Assembly: GCA_910592005.1 (NCBI GenBank) | Contig: CAJVPP010002315.1 | Location: forward strand, 1-15,344 | Reading direction: 5' to 3' | Length of the DNA: 15,344 nucleotides | Source of the DNA: Funneliformis mosseae | Lineage: Eukaryota > Glomeromycota > Glomeromycetes > Glomerales > Glomeraceae | Shown: one piece after another, positions 1 to 8,100 of the stretch | Layout: every line of letters starts with the position of its first letter | How positions within the stretch are numbered: position 1 is the first letter of the stretch | Program-made: the position numbers and the translations under genes | The notes under the pieces: model-generated | What the model was told of the DNA's origin: nothing | Seen by the model: the letters and a program-made list of their open reading frames with translations, nothing else | The model's database searches: none

Positions 1-142
1 TTATTTACTCGTCTAAAAAGTATAAACTTAAGGTTGATTGTGATAGGACTTATTTCACAGTAACTTAGTAGTTTCTCATACGTTACTCCCTGTTATTAAG
101 TCATAGTTGCCCTAAGTTCGACGGTTGAGCGTAGGGTTAACA

Positions 143-314
143 ACATGAATAATTAAGTTTCGGAGAATTTCAAATAATTCAGATTGAATTTCAGATTTGG
201 GCAGTATTGGACTTAATTGGACATTTCAGAAATTTTTTGTTGAAGTGTAACTAATATCACCTAGATTTCGAATTCAAATTAGGCGTAATAATCAGATTTC
301 GCCTGAACCTTTAA
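143..314 (+). repeat. left arm of the long TIR
   Basis: It pairs base for base with 742-913. It contains runs such as CAGATTGAATTTCAGATTTG. Pairing ends abruptly at 314/742, where the next base pair is a transversion mismatch. Confidence 0.85.
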
Positions 315-745
315 GTGTCACTAATATTTATCCTTTATATGTTGATTTACCATGTGAATGCTGGATGAAAACAAATGCTTGCTTCTTTGAATGAAATGGA
401 GAATCGTATTATGTACATGAGATTCAACTTAATAGAAGGTTTTACAAATTATTTACCCATCCAGATAGGATATGTCATATCATGAAGAATGGTTTGATTT
501 AGGTGTCTGTTGATGAATTTGATGGAGAAAACAAAAAAGAAGAGAATCAGAAATAAGAAGAACAAGAAATAGAATAAGAACTTTAAAAAGATGCTCAATA
601 ACTATTATTATTTAGTTCATATATAACAAAATTAAAGATAGAATTAAAATATTCAAAACTTTTTTTATTAAAAAATTGCGACGATAAAATTATAAAACTT
701 CATTCTGCAATTATTTACATAACAAAAAGTTTAATAGCAAATTAA
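311..745 (+). pseudogene. decayed reading frame inside the long-TIR element, unknown protein
   Basis: A single frame of about 144 codons spans the whole interior without any frameshift. It is broken by six stops: TGA at 392, TAG at 500, and TAA at 554, 575, 584 and 599; it ends with TAA at 743. Five of the six are one C-to-T change from CAA or CAG (Gln). The frame can be read back into the left arm, so the start is unknown and the product may be a fragment. It begins with a Cys/Trp-bearing stretch (LPCECWMKTNACFFE), then a basic segment (EIQLNRRFYKLFTHPDRICH), then a Glu/Lys-rich, likely Gln-rich helical segment, then a hydrophobic/basic end. I do not recognise the family. It may be the remains of the element's own protein or a captured host segment. 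Confidence 0.45.
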
Positions 746-913
746 AGGTTTAGGTGAAACCTGATTATTATATCCAATCTGAATCTGAAATCTAAGCGAT
801 ATTAATTACATCTCAACAAAAAATTTCTGAAATGTCCGATTGAGTCTGATACTGTTCAAATCTGAAATTCAATCTGAATTATTTGAAATTCTCTGAAACT
901 TAATTATTCACGT
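742..913 (-). repeat. right arm of the long TIR
   Basis: This is the inverted copy of 143-314, with equal length and no indels. About 10 of the 23 differences fall at sites where the ancestral pair was probably CpG (TG in one arm against CA or CG in the other). The rest are spread over CpC, CpT and CpA contexts. Confidence 0.85.
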
Positions 914-973
914 GAAAATCAAATATATAACATTATTGGTAAGACAAACATTAATGCATTCACATCTTATAAA

Positions 974-1320
974 ATGGAGGCTAATTCAACTACTTCAACT
1001 GATGATACTTCATTACCCTCAGAGAGGGGTGTCAACTCAAACGGGTTTGGAATATAACAACGGAGGATAGTGGTAGTTTTTAAAATTTTGTTTCTTGAAT
1101 GCTATATCTTAATTGTGCATGTTCTTTTTGAATTTAAATAACCTTATCACAGTACTGCATCGTTAAATCTATAAAAAAAAATTGATACTTTATTACCTAA
1201 ACGAAAAGTTGCTAGAAAACCTAATCAATAGTTTAGGAATATATATTCAATAAGGAAAGAAATTTAAAGGTCATTGGAATGCAAAATGTAATTTTTGTAG
1301 AGCATTTAATATAAAATACA
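974..1320 (+). pseudogene. possible relic of a BED-type zinc-finger / hAT-like gene
   Basis: This is weak. A 27-codon ORF at 974-1057 begins MEANSTTSTDDTSLPSERG, a Ser/Thr/Asp-rich stretch like the disordered start of many fungal proteins. About 120 bp later, 1181-1228 reads IDTLLPKRKVARKPNQ, then meets TAG at 1229. After a frame change, 1263-1319 reads FKGHWNAKCNFCRAFNIKY. A basic Arg/Lys-Pro segment followed by an aromatic stretch, GHW and Cys-x2-Cys is the order seen in BED fingers of hAT-type transposases, many of which occur in AM fungi. The His/Cys second half of the finger is not visible. The stretch in between could be an intron or decay. No hAT ends or 8-bp duplication were found. 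Confidence 0.3.
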
Positions 1321-2018
1321 AAATATGTTTTTTTTTATTTTAACTATTTTACTTTTTTTAACGTGCAATTTTTATTTTTATATGTATTGAATTAATAAAT
1401 AATAAATTATATGCTAATTGTATATTATGATTAAAATAGCATATTAATTTGCCTAATTTATCAATATAGTAACTTTAATGTAGTTTATATTATATTAATT
1501 TATTGATTTTTAGCATTATAGGTTTAAATCAGCATTTATTTTGATTGGCTAACTAGTTTTGGAAGGTTTCGCTAGTATCGGCTAGTTTTACCAGTTTCAT
1601 CTTAATTTCAGATTATCAGAAAGTTTCAGATTTTCATTCTTGAAAGCTGAAACATTTTGACCTTAAGATTTTGGTTTCGCCTACAACTTTATGGCAAATA
1701 CTTATAAATATCGATCTTTGATTTACACATTTATGAAGTATCAAATTATCAATCTATGATTAATAAAAGTTATTAAATTTTGATTATGGTTCAATGGGTG
1801 ATAATTAATAGATATAATATATATTTTATATATAAAGCTAAGTCATACTTTAATTTAATATAAATCAAGTTTCTACTTATAAAACTTCATTTATTTGGAA
1901 CACTTAGTTCATGAATATTAAGAGGGAATTACTTTATATCTCTTTGTTATTCAGCAATTCATTTCTCCATCTTTATCGATTATAATGTAAGTATCTTAAT
2001 TTAGATATTTTTATATAG
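1321..2018. other. AT-rich intergenic stretch without a recognisable gene
   Basis: No ORF of note is present on either strand. The only texture is a short degenerate repeat near 1546-1597 and very AT-rich sequence around it. Confidence 0.6.
1546..1597 (+). repeat. degenerate GGCTAGTTT-like short repeats
   Basis: Variants of one short motif follow each other: GGCTAACTAGTTTTGG, CGCTAGTATC, then GGCTAGTTTTACCAGTTTC. The copies are too few and diverged to call an array with certainty. It may be the remnant of a short-unit repeat element comparable in style to the one at 12425-13015. Confidence 0.3.
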
Positions 2019-2994
2019 AGTTCTGAATGAGTTGAGTTGAGTCGAGTTTAAAGACCAACTCTATTTGACTCATTTTTTTTGAGTCGAGTCGAATCAAATT
2101 TATTTTATAAAATCTTTCAATTTAATTTAATTCGAGTTATATAAATTTTAAACTCGACTCAATTTGACTCGATTCGATTTTAACTTGATTTGATTTGAGT
2201 CAATTTTAAAAAATAAAATAAAAAAAAATTAAAAACAAAGACGAAAAGTTCAGGGGTGGGGAATAAATAAATTAAATTAAAAAAAAACAAAAACACAAAA
2301 AATTAAAATAATAAAAAAATAAAAAAATTAAAAATGAAAATGAAAACGAAAGTTCAGGTGGGAGAAATAAATAAATTAAATTAAAAAAAACAAAAACGAA
2401 AAGTTCAGGAAAGGGGAAAAATAAATAAATTAAATTAAAAAAAAACAAAAACAAAAAGTTTAGGGAAGGGAAAATAAATCAATTAAATTAAAAAAAAAGA
2501 AACCGAAAAATACAAAAACTTAAAATAATAAAAAAAAAAAATTTAAAAAATAAAATAAAAAAAATTAAAATGAAAAGTTCAGGAGGGAGGGAAAGAAAAA
2601 AAAAAGAAAAAAAAAAAAAAATAAATTAAATTAAAAAAAACAAACGAAAATGCAAAAAAATGAAAAAATTATAAAAAAAAAAAAAAAAATTTAAAAAATA
2701 TAATTAAAAAAAAAATTAAAAACAAAAATGAAAAATTCAGAAGAGAAAGGGGAGGGGAAAAAGGAATAAATAAAAAAAATAATAAGAAAATATTAGAGGG
2801 AAAGGGTCGGGAATATAAAAATTAAGAATCGATTTCAAGTCAAATCGAGTTTAAATCGAGTTGAGTTAAATATTTAACTTGACTTGAATTTAGCTTAACT
2901 TGCAAATCATTGAGTCAAAAAAACATAAACTTGACTTGATTTGAACTTGACTCAGCTTATCTAACTCGTGAGTTAACTTGACTCGTCCAGAACT
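2019..2994. mobile_element. fold-back element with GAGTCGAGT-rich inverted arms
   Basis: The left end reads AGTTCTGAATGAGTTGAGTT. The right end is its inverse with four differences in the first 20 bases, all transitions. The arms (about 2019-2215 and 2825-2994) are built from repeated GAGTYGAGTT / AACTCRACTC motifs in both orientations, so each arm can also pair with itself. The 600 bp between the arms is A-rich tandem sequence and holds no gene. No exact target-site duplication could be fixed. This is a non-autonomous, structure-forming repeat; the superfamily is unknown. Confidence 0.6.
2240..2810 (+). repeat. imperfect purine-rich tandem repeat, ~53-bp period
   Basis: At least six copies of AAAAGTTCAGG followed by a G-rich run occur near 2247, 2350, 2401, 2455, 2575 and 2734. 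The spacings (103, 51, 54, 120, 159) are close to multiples of 51-60. Each copy is usually followed by AAATAAATAAATTAAATT, a poly-A run and CAAAAAC. The plus strand is almost free of C, and of T outside the TAAAT motifs, which gives strong strand asymmetry. The long low-complexity ORF on the minus strand here (Phe/Leu-rich) is only this repeat read in translation. Confidence 0.7.
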
Positions 2995-3111
2995 TTATTT
3001 TTATAAACATATAAAGTTGTTTTAACATTACCTAATTATTTATTTTACTTTTTTTTTAGGTATCTCAAAAGAAATTTAAGGAAAGGTCATAAAAGGCATT
3101 AACTTTAATAT

Positions 3112-3190
3112 GGAAAGTTTGTTATTAAAATCACGTTACAATGCTAATTTAACTATATCTCATAACAGTAACTATTTCTATAATAAATTT
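3112..3190. repeat. small hairpin repeat, copy 1 (~79 bp)
   Basis: The left half contains TATTAAAATCACGTTACA at 3123-3140, which also occurs exactly, inverted, at 11938-11955. The right half (about 3171-3190) is a poorer inverted partner (GTAAC...TTTCTATAATAAA). The length and internal order match the clearer hairpin at 11890-11965. Confidence 0.4.
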
Positions 3191-3648
3191 AAATTTTTTT
3201 TATGTATAATTTTTAAATGATTAACTTTGGTACAATTGAATTAATTAAATAAAATTCTTTATAGTTATAGCAGTATCTTAAAAAAAAATGCTAACAAGCT
3301 ATGTTTAGCTTTATAAGTAAATTTTGATAAGATTATAAGCAAAAAATCTGATATTTAAACCATGATTCTTGTAACGGGATATTCAGGTGCTGGGAATTCA
3401 AAGGTTGGAATTCTATATATTGTAATGCCTGTTACAGAAGAAGGTTAAAATATATTATTTTGAAATATATTAAACTTACGCACATATTCTTTTCAAGAAG
3501 GAAGGAAACTAAGTTTATAATTTATTAGTTTCTAATGATAAAGTATACATTATACATCTATAGAAAATTTTTCAGAGTTTAAACATGAGGGTTAATTTAT
3601 CAGCAAAAACCACAACATATGAAATAAAGAATAATGTAATGGCTCATT
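3191..3648. other. intergenic stretch without a supported gene
   Basis: It holds only a 28-codon ORF at 3362-3448 whose start looks vaguely like a P-loop but lacks the Lys. Nothing else stands out. Confidence 0.5.
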
Positions 3649-3903
3649 TCATGCTGGTTTGATACTGGAGAAGAAACCTGTCATAAATCCTTGTATCTGA
3701 GATCTGGATACAAATTTAGTTAAGAATGTCTTTAATTCTTGAGGTGGAATTTCACGATGTGCATTCAATTATTCTGACCGCTTAAATATATCACCAGCAA
3801 AGTAGATGAAATCAGAATTGTTTTTACGCTATATAGACATGACCGGAGCAATTGAAACAAGCTGTCGTGTGTTATATATACTATTATTGCCGATACCATT
3901 CAC
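3649..3903 (-). pseudogene. short decayed coding relic, unknown protein
   Basis: Read on the minus strand from 3903 down, one frame of 85 codons has only two internal stops (a TAG and a TAA, both one change from Gln) before a closing TGA at 3651-3649. It includes NNSDFIYFAGDIFKRSE and HREIPPQELKTFLTKFV, which have the hydrophobic spacing and charged content of a real globular protein rather than AT-rich noise. The bases just upstream on this strand are TTTTCAG, like an intron acceptor, so this may be one exon. The Tc1-like transposon begins 13 bp beyond, so upstream exons may have been separated by it. I do not recognise the family. Confidence 0.3.
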
Positions 3904-3916
3904 CTGAAAATTTGTA

Positions 3917-3943
3917 TGGTGCCAAAAGTCTTAACTCAACAAT
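3917..3943 (+). repeat. left TIR of the Tc1-like element
   Basis: It starts TGGTGCCAAAAGTCTTAACT, is preceded by TA, and pairs with 6792-6818. Confidence 0.9.
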
Positions 3944-4004
3944 AAAAATTGTAACACCTAAAATTTTTTCAACTTCTTAAAAAAATAAAATTTTAAAAAA
4001 ATAA

Positions 4005-4189
4005 ACCGGTAACTTTATTCTTTAAGATGAGTACTATTAAATTACCGGTCAGTTTTCCAAAAAAATGTCTAGATAAAAAGTTATAAGCATTTAAAATCAG
4101 ATGATTTTCATATGACTAGCCCAAATTTGAAACGAATCAAATCACGTGCATATAATTTTATTAGTCGGAATTTAATGATAATTTGGGCT
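4005..4189. repeat. left subterminal inverted repeats
   Basis: Two perfect short inverted repeats lie between the left TIR and the transposase start: ACCGGTAA (4005-4012) with TTACCGGT (4042-4049), and AGCCCAAATT (4118-4127) with AATTTGGGCT (4180-4189). A CACGTG palindrome (4143-4148) sits inside the second. Such sites may bind transposase or hold the promoter; that role is inferred. Confidence 0.5.
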
Positions 4190-4330
4190 GACACTATCGT
4201 TATTATAATTCTGGCCTGAATTATTACAATTAATTATACTCGAAAAAGTCTCTTTTGGATAAATTAAATTTTTTTAGCCAATAATCATTTTTTTTCACAT
4301 TTAGGTTTAAAATTAATTATTTTTTTTAAA

Positions 4331-6543
4331 ATGCCACGTAAAACAAGAAGACAACAGCAAATTAGCAAGATTCCTAGAAAAAAAGGACGTTATGCATCTC
4401 AGGATCAAGTTACTATTGTAGATGAAATTATTGAAGAATGGTCAGAAGATGAGATTGTTGAAAAGTTTGTAGAAAACGAAATTATAGAGAATGTAATTTC
4501 TGATAATGAAATAGAAGATGAAACCATTGAAGATTGGCTGAAAGAAGATCTTGAAGCATTTAAAGAAATAGGAAAGAGATTCATTAATGAAACTTTTCAT
4601 TGGCATGAGAATGCTTCAAGTAATATTAGAGCAATATACACTAGAGATTCAAGAACAGCGCTATGGAGAAAAGAAAAGAAAAAAACAGAATTAGAAAAGT
4701 ATGCTAAAGAAATAAGAAAGATTGATACTTTCTTCAAATCAGCTTCCGAAGATATTGGATCATTAAAGCAAATGTTAATCGATACAAAGTTGGACTTACA
4801 TACATGTTTAGAAAAGCTTAATAAATTATGTTCAATAGGAAAATCTAAAAAAGAAAATTATAATATATTTACCTATGATTATGTACGTCTTCTAAGTGTA
4901 CGTCAATTTATACAGAAATTACTAAATGGAGAAGGAAAAATGGCCGCTAGTAATCAAATTTCTCAGGATATGTGAAATAAAGAAGACTACATGACTCAGT
5001 GCATTAGAAAGTGGGGAAGTCATTTTATACAAACTGGTAAGCTTCCTATACATTCTTAAGGAAAGCATATGAAAATTGAAAGCCTTTTGGATGATGAGGA
5101 TTTTGTTGAAGATTGCCAAGCATAGTTACGAAAATAAGCACCGAAAACGCGTTCTTCCCATAATCTAAAAGTATATATTGAAGAAACATTATTTCTAAGC
5201 TTAACAGGAAATATTAAAAAAGATACCATTTCTGAAATAACATGCTGAAATTATATGTGTCTATGGGGGTATAGGTATGATAAAAAGAAGAAGAGTATTT
5301 ACTATGATGGACATGAAAGGCCAGATGTGATAGAATATAGAAAAGAATGGCTGAAAAGGATGTTCAGATACAAAAAATTTATGAAGGAATTTGATGGTGA
5401 TATGTTAGATGTTATAATAGAACCCAAACTCAATCCAGGAGAAAAAGAACTTGTTCAGGTGACACATGATGAGTATCACTTTTACGCAAATAATGGGCAA
5501 TGAAAAGTTTGAATTGGGGAAGAAGAAAGTATTTTACGCTTAAAGCATTTAAGGCATTCTATAATGGTTTCTGGTTTCCTTTGTCCATGCCATGGACCAT
5601 TACAACTAACCGATAAGCAATTACAAGAAAATCCACACATTAAAGATAAAGATGCTTATGTTCTTCATTCCGTATAAGCAGATGGATATTGGATCTCAGA
5701 ACATATGATAGAACAGGTTTGGTTAATCTTTTATGATAAAGAAAAAATTTTTTAAATGCTAAACCAACTTACTTTACCTTTATAATATAGCTTGTACAAA
5801 AAGCAATTCCAATATTTGAGGTATTACACCCCAGATATATTGGCATTTTTTGTTTCGATCAGTCAACCTACCACAATACTATAGCAGAAGATGCATTGAT
5901 CGCAACAAGAATGAATTTAGGACCTGGAGAAAAACAACCTAGAATGCGTGATGGGTGTTATATCAATGCATATGGAGATAAATGCAAACAGTTTATGGTG
6001 TATCTGAATGACCATCTAGTAGAAAGCCTAAGAGGGAAACCGAAGGGAATCAAAAAAGTCCTTAAGGAATGTAATCTTTGGCCTAAAGAAAGGATTAACT
6101 TAGTATGCAAGAAATATTTGGAAAAGGATGTTGATAATGACTTAATAAGATGGAATTGCTGTGCACGACGAATAATAACTTTACAACCTGACTTTCTTGA
6201 GCAACGGTCAGTATTAGAAGAAAAAATTGTTAGAGCAGGACATATTTTTGAACGGTATCCAAAGTTTCATTGTGAATGCAACTTTATAGAGCAGTACTGG
6301 GGCTTTGCGAAATGAGAAATTAGGGGATTATATAATTATAACTATTCAGATCTATTAGAGCATGTTCCTAAGACTCTTAATAGCGTTCCTATTTCAACTA
6401 TTCGAAAGTTTGCACGTAAATCATGGAGATATATGGACGCATATGACAGAGGACTAGAGGGCAGAACTGCTGAATGGGCCGTTAACAAATATAAGTCATA
6501 CCGCCGCTTACCAGAAAATATTAAAAGAATGATGGATGATTAG
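4331..6543 (+). pseudogene. Tc1/mariner-like DDE transposase, inactivated by nonsense mutations
   Basis: When intact this would bind the element's ends in the nucleus and cut and rejoin DNA. The start at 4331 gives a basic N-terminus (MPRKTRRQQQISKIPRKKGR), then a Glu-rich acidic stretch (residues ~30-75) and a Lys-rich helical part. A helix-turn-helix-like region probably lies near residues 240-330. The putative catalytic acids are Asp380 in THDEYHFYAN, Asp485 in FCFDQSTYHN and Glu629 in CECNFIEQYW. Exon 1 is 4331-5716 and exon 2 is 5791-6543, about 712 codons. Nine in-frame stops occur at 4973, 5057, 5123, 5135, 5246, 5501, 5510, 5675 and 6313; the last falls just after the catalytic Glu. 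There is no frameshift. All stops are one C:G-to-T:A step from Gln, Arg or Trp codons. The Cys-bearing insertion between Asp485 and Glu629 resembles, from memory, transposases common in AM fungi and mushrooms. The first 214 codons remain open and could be read as a short truncated protein. Confidence 0.88.
5717..5790 (+). other. spliceosomal intron (74 bp) in the transposase pseudogene
   Basis: The donor is GTTTGG directly after a CAG codon, and the acceptor is TATAATATAG. A branch-point-like GCTAAACC lies about 32 bp before the acceptor. It contains in-frame stops, and joining 5716 to 5791 moves the frame from the second to the first phase so that the protein continues with LVQKAIPIFE and the second catalytic motif. 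Short introns of this kind are usual in fungi. Confidence 0.85.
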
Positions 6544-6560
6544 TAAGATAATTACATTAT

Positions 6561-6566
6561 AATAAA
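6561..6566 (+). promoter_or_regulatory. possible polyadenylation signal of the transposase gene
   Basis: AATAAA lies 18 bp after the TAG stop. In DNA this AT-rich the hexamer is common by chance, so only its position supports it. Confidence 0.35.
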
Positions 6567-6717
6567 GAAACAAGTACAATACTTAACTTTTATATTATTC
6601 TCTTCAGATTTGCAAAAGTTCCTTCACGGTAATATTTTCTTAATCTGAATACATAAAAAAAAAAAAACTTGTCGCGTGGCGTTATTCTAAATTTAACCTC
6701 CTTTAGTTGTACATGTT

Positions 6718-6760
6718 ACATGAAATCGTACATTTTTATTGGTCAATTTCATGTCACGTG
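6718..6760. repeat. right subterminal inverted repeat with CACGTG
   Basis: ACATGAAAT (6718-6726) pairs with ATTTCATGT (6746-6754), and a CACGTG follows at 6755-6760. The left subterminal region also has a CACGTG, which makes a shared binding site possible. Confidence 0.4.
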
Positions 6761-6791
6761 ATAAATGATCGTTGCCAAAAAAATTGAAACA

Positions 6792-6818
6792 ATTGTCGAG
6801 TTAAGACTTTCAGCACCA
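6792..6818 (-). repeat. right TIR of the Tc1-like element
   Basis: Its inverse starts TGGTGCTGAAAGTCTTAACT; TA follows at 6819-6820. The three mismatches with the left TIR are C/T, A/G and A/G. Confidence 0.9.
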
Positions 6819-6820
6819 TA

Positions 6821-7878
6821 GTTATAATAAAATAATCAAAAATGTTTAATCAACTCTTTAACAAAAATAAAAAAGAATGAACCAAAAATTAAAAATTCAC
6901 TTATGTGGCATCTTTAGCCGACCTCAAATTTTAAGATTCCATTTTGAGAAGCAAACATTAAAATATTAAAAATATCTAAAGGCTATAACTTAAATTTATT
7001 TATAATTGTTCCTATCCTTTCAAGAATCATGGTTATTGGAGATGAATATAATTTTGGTATTGATATCAAGAATTTAATATCCTGCTACAGTGTTTTCTGA
7101 TGCGAAAGATCAAGTTAACCTATTTAGTTATTTAATTAAACTCTATTAAATAAATCCTGATCATCCAATTGTCAGCATATCCAGTTCGTGTTCTTTTTCG
7201 ACAAGCCCAATCACTAATTTAACCATGGCCAGTTGAAAATGTCAAAATAATATTATGTTGCAACGATGGCAACGACGGCAAATTTGGTAAGCTAGTAATT
7301 GAATAGTTAAATTTGCTAAGGAACTGAGTAAAATTGGTAGGATAGTTATTGTGGTATAATTGCAATAAAATTCTGTTAAATTTCTATACCTTTGTAACCC
7401 TCATTCTTGAATAATTCGAGATAATTCTCCTTGTGATGAATTAGTAGAATAAAATAAAACTTAGTTTTGTTTGTTGAAAATTTAATTCAATTAAGTCATT
7501 CTTATATTCTTTATTTGGCTGTTGGACCTGTGGTGAACTTTTTGATATAAAGAAAATAATTTCTAGCAAAATGAAATAATTAATATTGCTTCAAAACTTA
7601 TTCTTATTAAAAATTTACTTTATTTTAGTATAAAAAAATTACATATTTTATTTTTTTTTGGTATAGTTTTTTTACTCGAACCCAAAGTATTCGAGAGCAC
7701 AATGATCAAAGTGCTTTTAATATAAATTTAAATGATTTTTGTCAAATATAGACACATGAAACTATTCATTTGGTGTTCTATTTATTAAAAACTTGGGACC
7801 AGATAATTTTGTAAATTACTTTGTTATATTTAGCTCTCGTCTCGATTCTTTTATTTAATATTTTTATAAACCTTAAAT
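6821..7878. other. AT-rich stretch without a recognisable gene
   Basis: No ORF, TIR or tandem array stands out here. A short segment near 7676-7700 reads on the minus strand as GGGTTCGAGT, like a tRNA B box, but has no acceptor stem or A box. Confidence 0.55.
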
Positions 7879-8100
7879 ATGTATATGGAATCTTCTTCTA
7901 AAAGCAGAACTAAATTTAATGCATAGCGTTAGCATTGGCATGATTTAACAGCTCTTTTGGATTATCGTTCTTTTATAATTTAGTAGACACTTCGAACTGT
8001 GTAAGACGATATTTCATACATTTGATTAATCCAAAATTGTGAAGATTGTTACAGAAATAATCGTGAAAAATTTCAACAAGTAATCAAGGTTCGAGGATAA
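7879..8100 (+). pseudogene. doubtful stop-riddled frame, unknown protein
   Basis: One frame from ATG at 7879 to TAA at 8098 covers 73 codons with stops at 7924, 7930, 7981, 7984, 8002 and 8023. The pieces between (MYMESSSKSRTKFNA, HWHDLTALLDYRSF, NREKFQQVIKVRG) look more protein-like than the surrounding AT-rich sequence, and the stops are again mostly Gln-like TAG/TAA. It could be another decayed transposon or host fragment, or chance. Confidence 0.18.

Larger units (their letters stand above)
143..913. mobile_element. 771-bp DNA element with long (172-bp) terminal inverted repeats
   Basis: The first 172 bases are repeated, inverted and without any gap, as the last 172 bases; the two arms agree at 149 of 172 positions by my count. 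All 23 differences are transitions. Between the arms lies about 430 bp with one long, stop-interrupted frame. Long TIRs suggest a MULE-like or fold-back DNA transposon, but I see no clear target-site duplication: the bases outside (ending TTAACA on the left, starting GAAAAT on the right) do not match, so the superfamily is open. The ends are set where pairing stops and could be off by a few bases. The inverted-repeat structure is certain; the class is inferred. Confidence 0.82.
3917..6818 (+). mobile_element. Tc1/mariner-like DNA transposon, 2.9 kb, complete ends
   Basis: Both ends carry a 27-bp TIR starting TGGTGC (3917-3943 and 6792-6818), with 24 of 27 bases matching and three transition differences. 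The dinucleotide TA lies directly outside each end (3915-3916, 6819-6820), the target duplication typical of the Tc1/mariner-IS630 superfamily. Inside is one transposase pseudogene in two exons that carries DDE-type catalytic motifs. At 2,902 bp it is longer than classical Tc1/mariner elements (about 1.3-2.4 kb) because the transposase has a long N-terminal part and an insertion before the last catalytic residue. It is structurally complete but cannot make its protein, so it could move only if a relative supplied transposase. Confidence 0.9.

Noticed and set aside
2272..2454. Phe/Leu-rich 60-residue minus-strand ORF
   Set aside because: It is the complement of the A-rich tandem repeat; low complexity, with repeated copies of the same peptide.
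3362..3448. 28-codon ORF starting MILVTGYSGAGNS, like a nucleotide-binding P-loop
   Set aside because: The Lys of GxxGxGK[ST] is missing, the ORF is very short, and no continuation in another frame was found.
4922..5119. 65-residue minus-strand ORF
   Set aside because: It is antisense to the transposase pseudogene, with no independent support.
311..6543. Alternative genetic code with TAA/TAG as Gln and TGA as Trp
   Set aside because: The first 214 transposase codons use CAA/CAG and TGG throughout with no in-frame stop, and the TIR arms show the same mutation type in non-coding DNA, so decay explains the stops better. It is kept as a testable alternative in the findings.
7670..7730. tRNA- or SINE-like B box (GGGTTCGAGT on the minus strand)
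   Set aside because: No A box, no acceptor stem and no poly-A or terminator at the expected distance.
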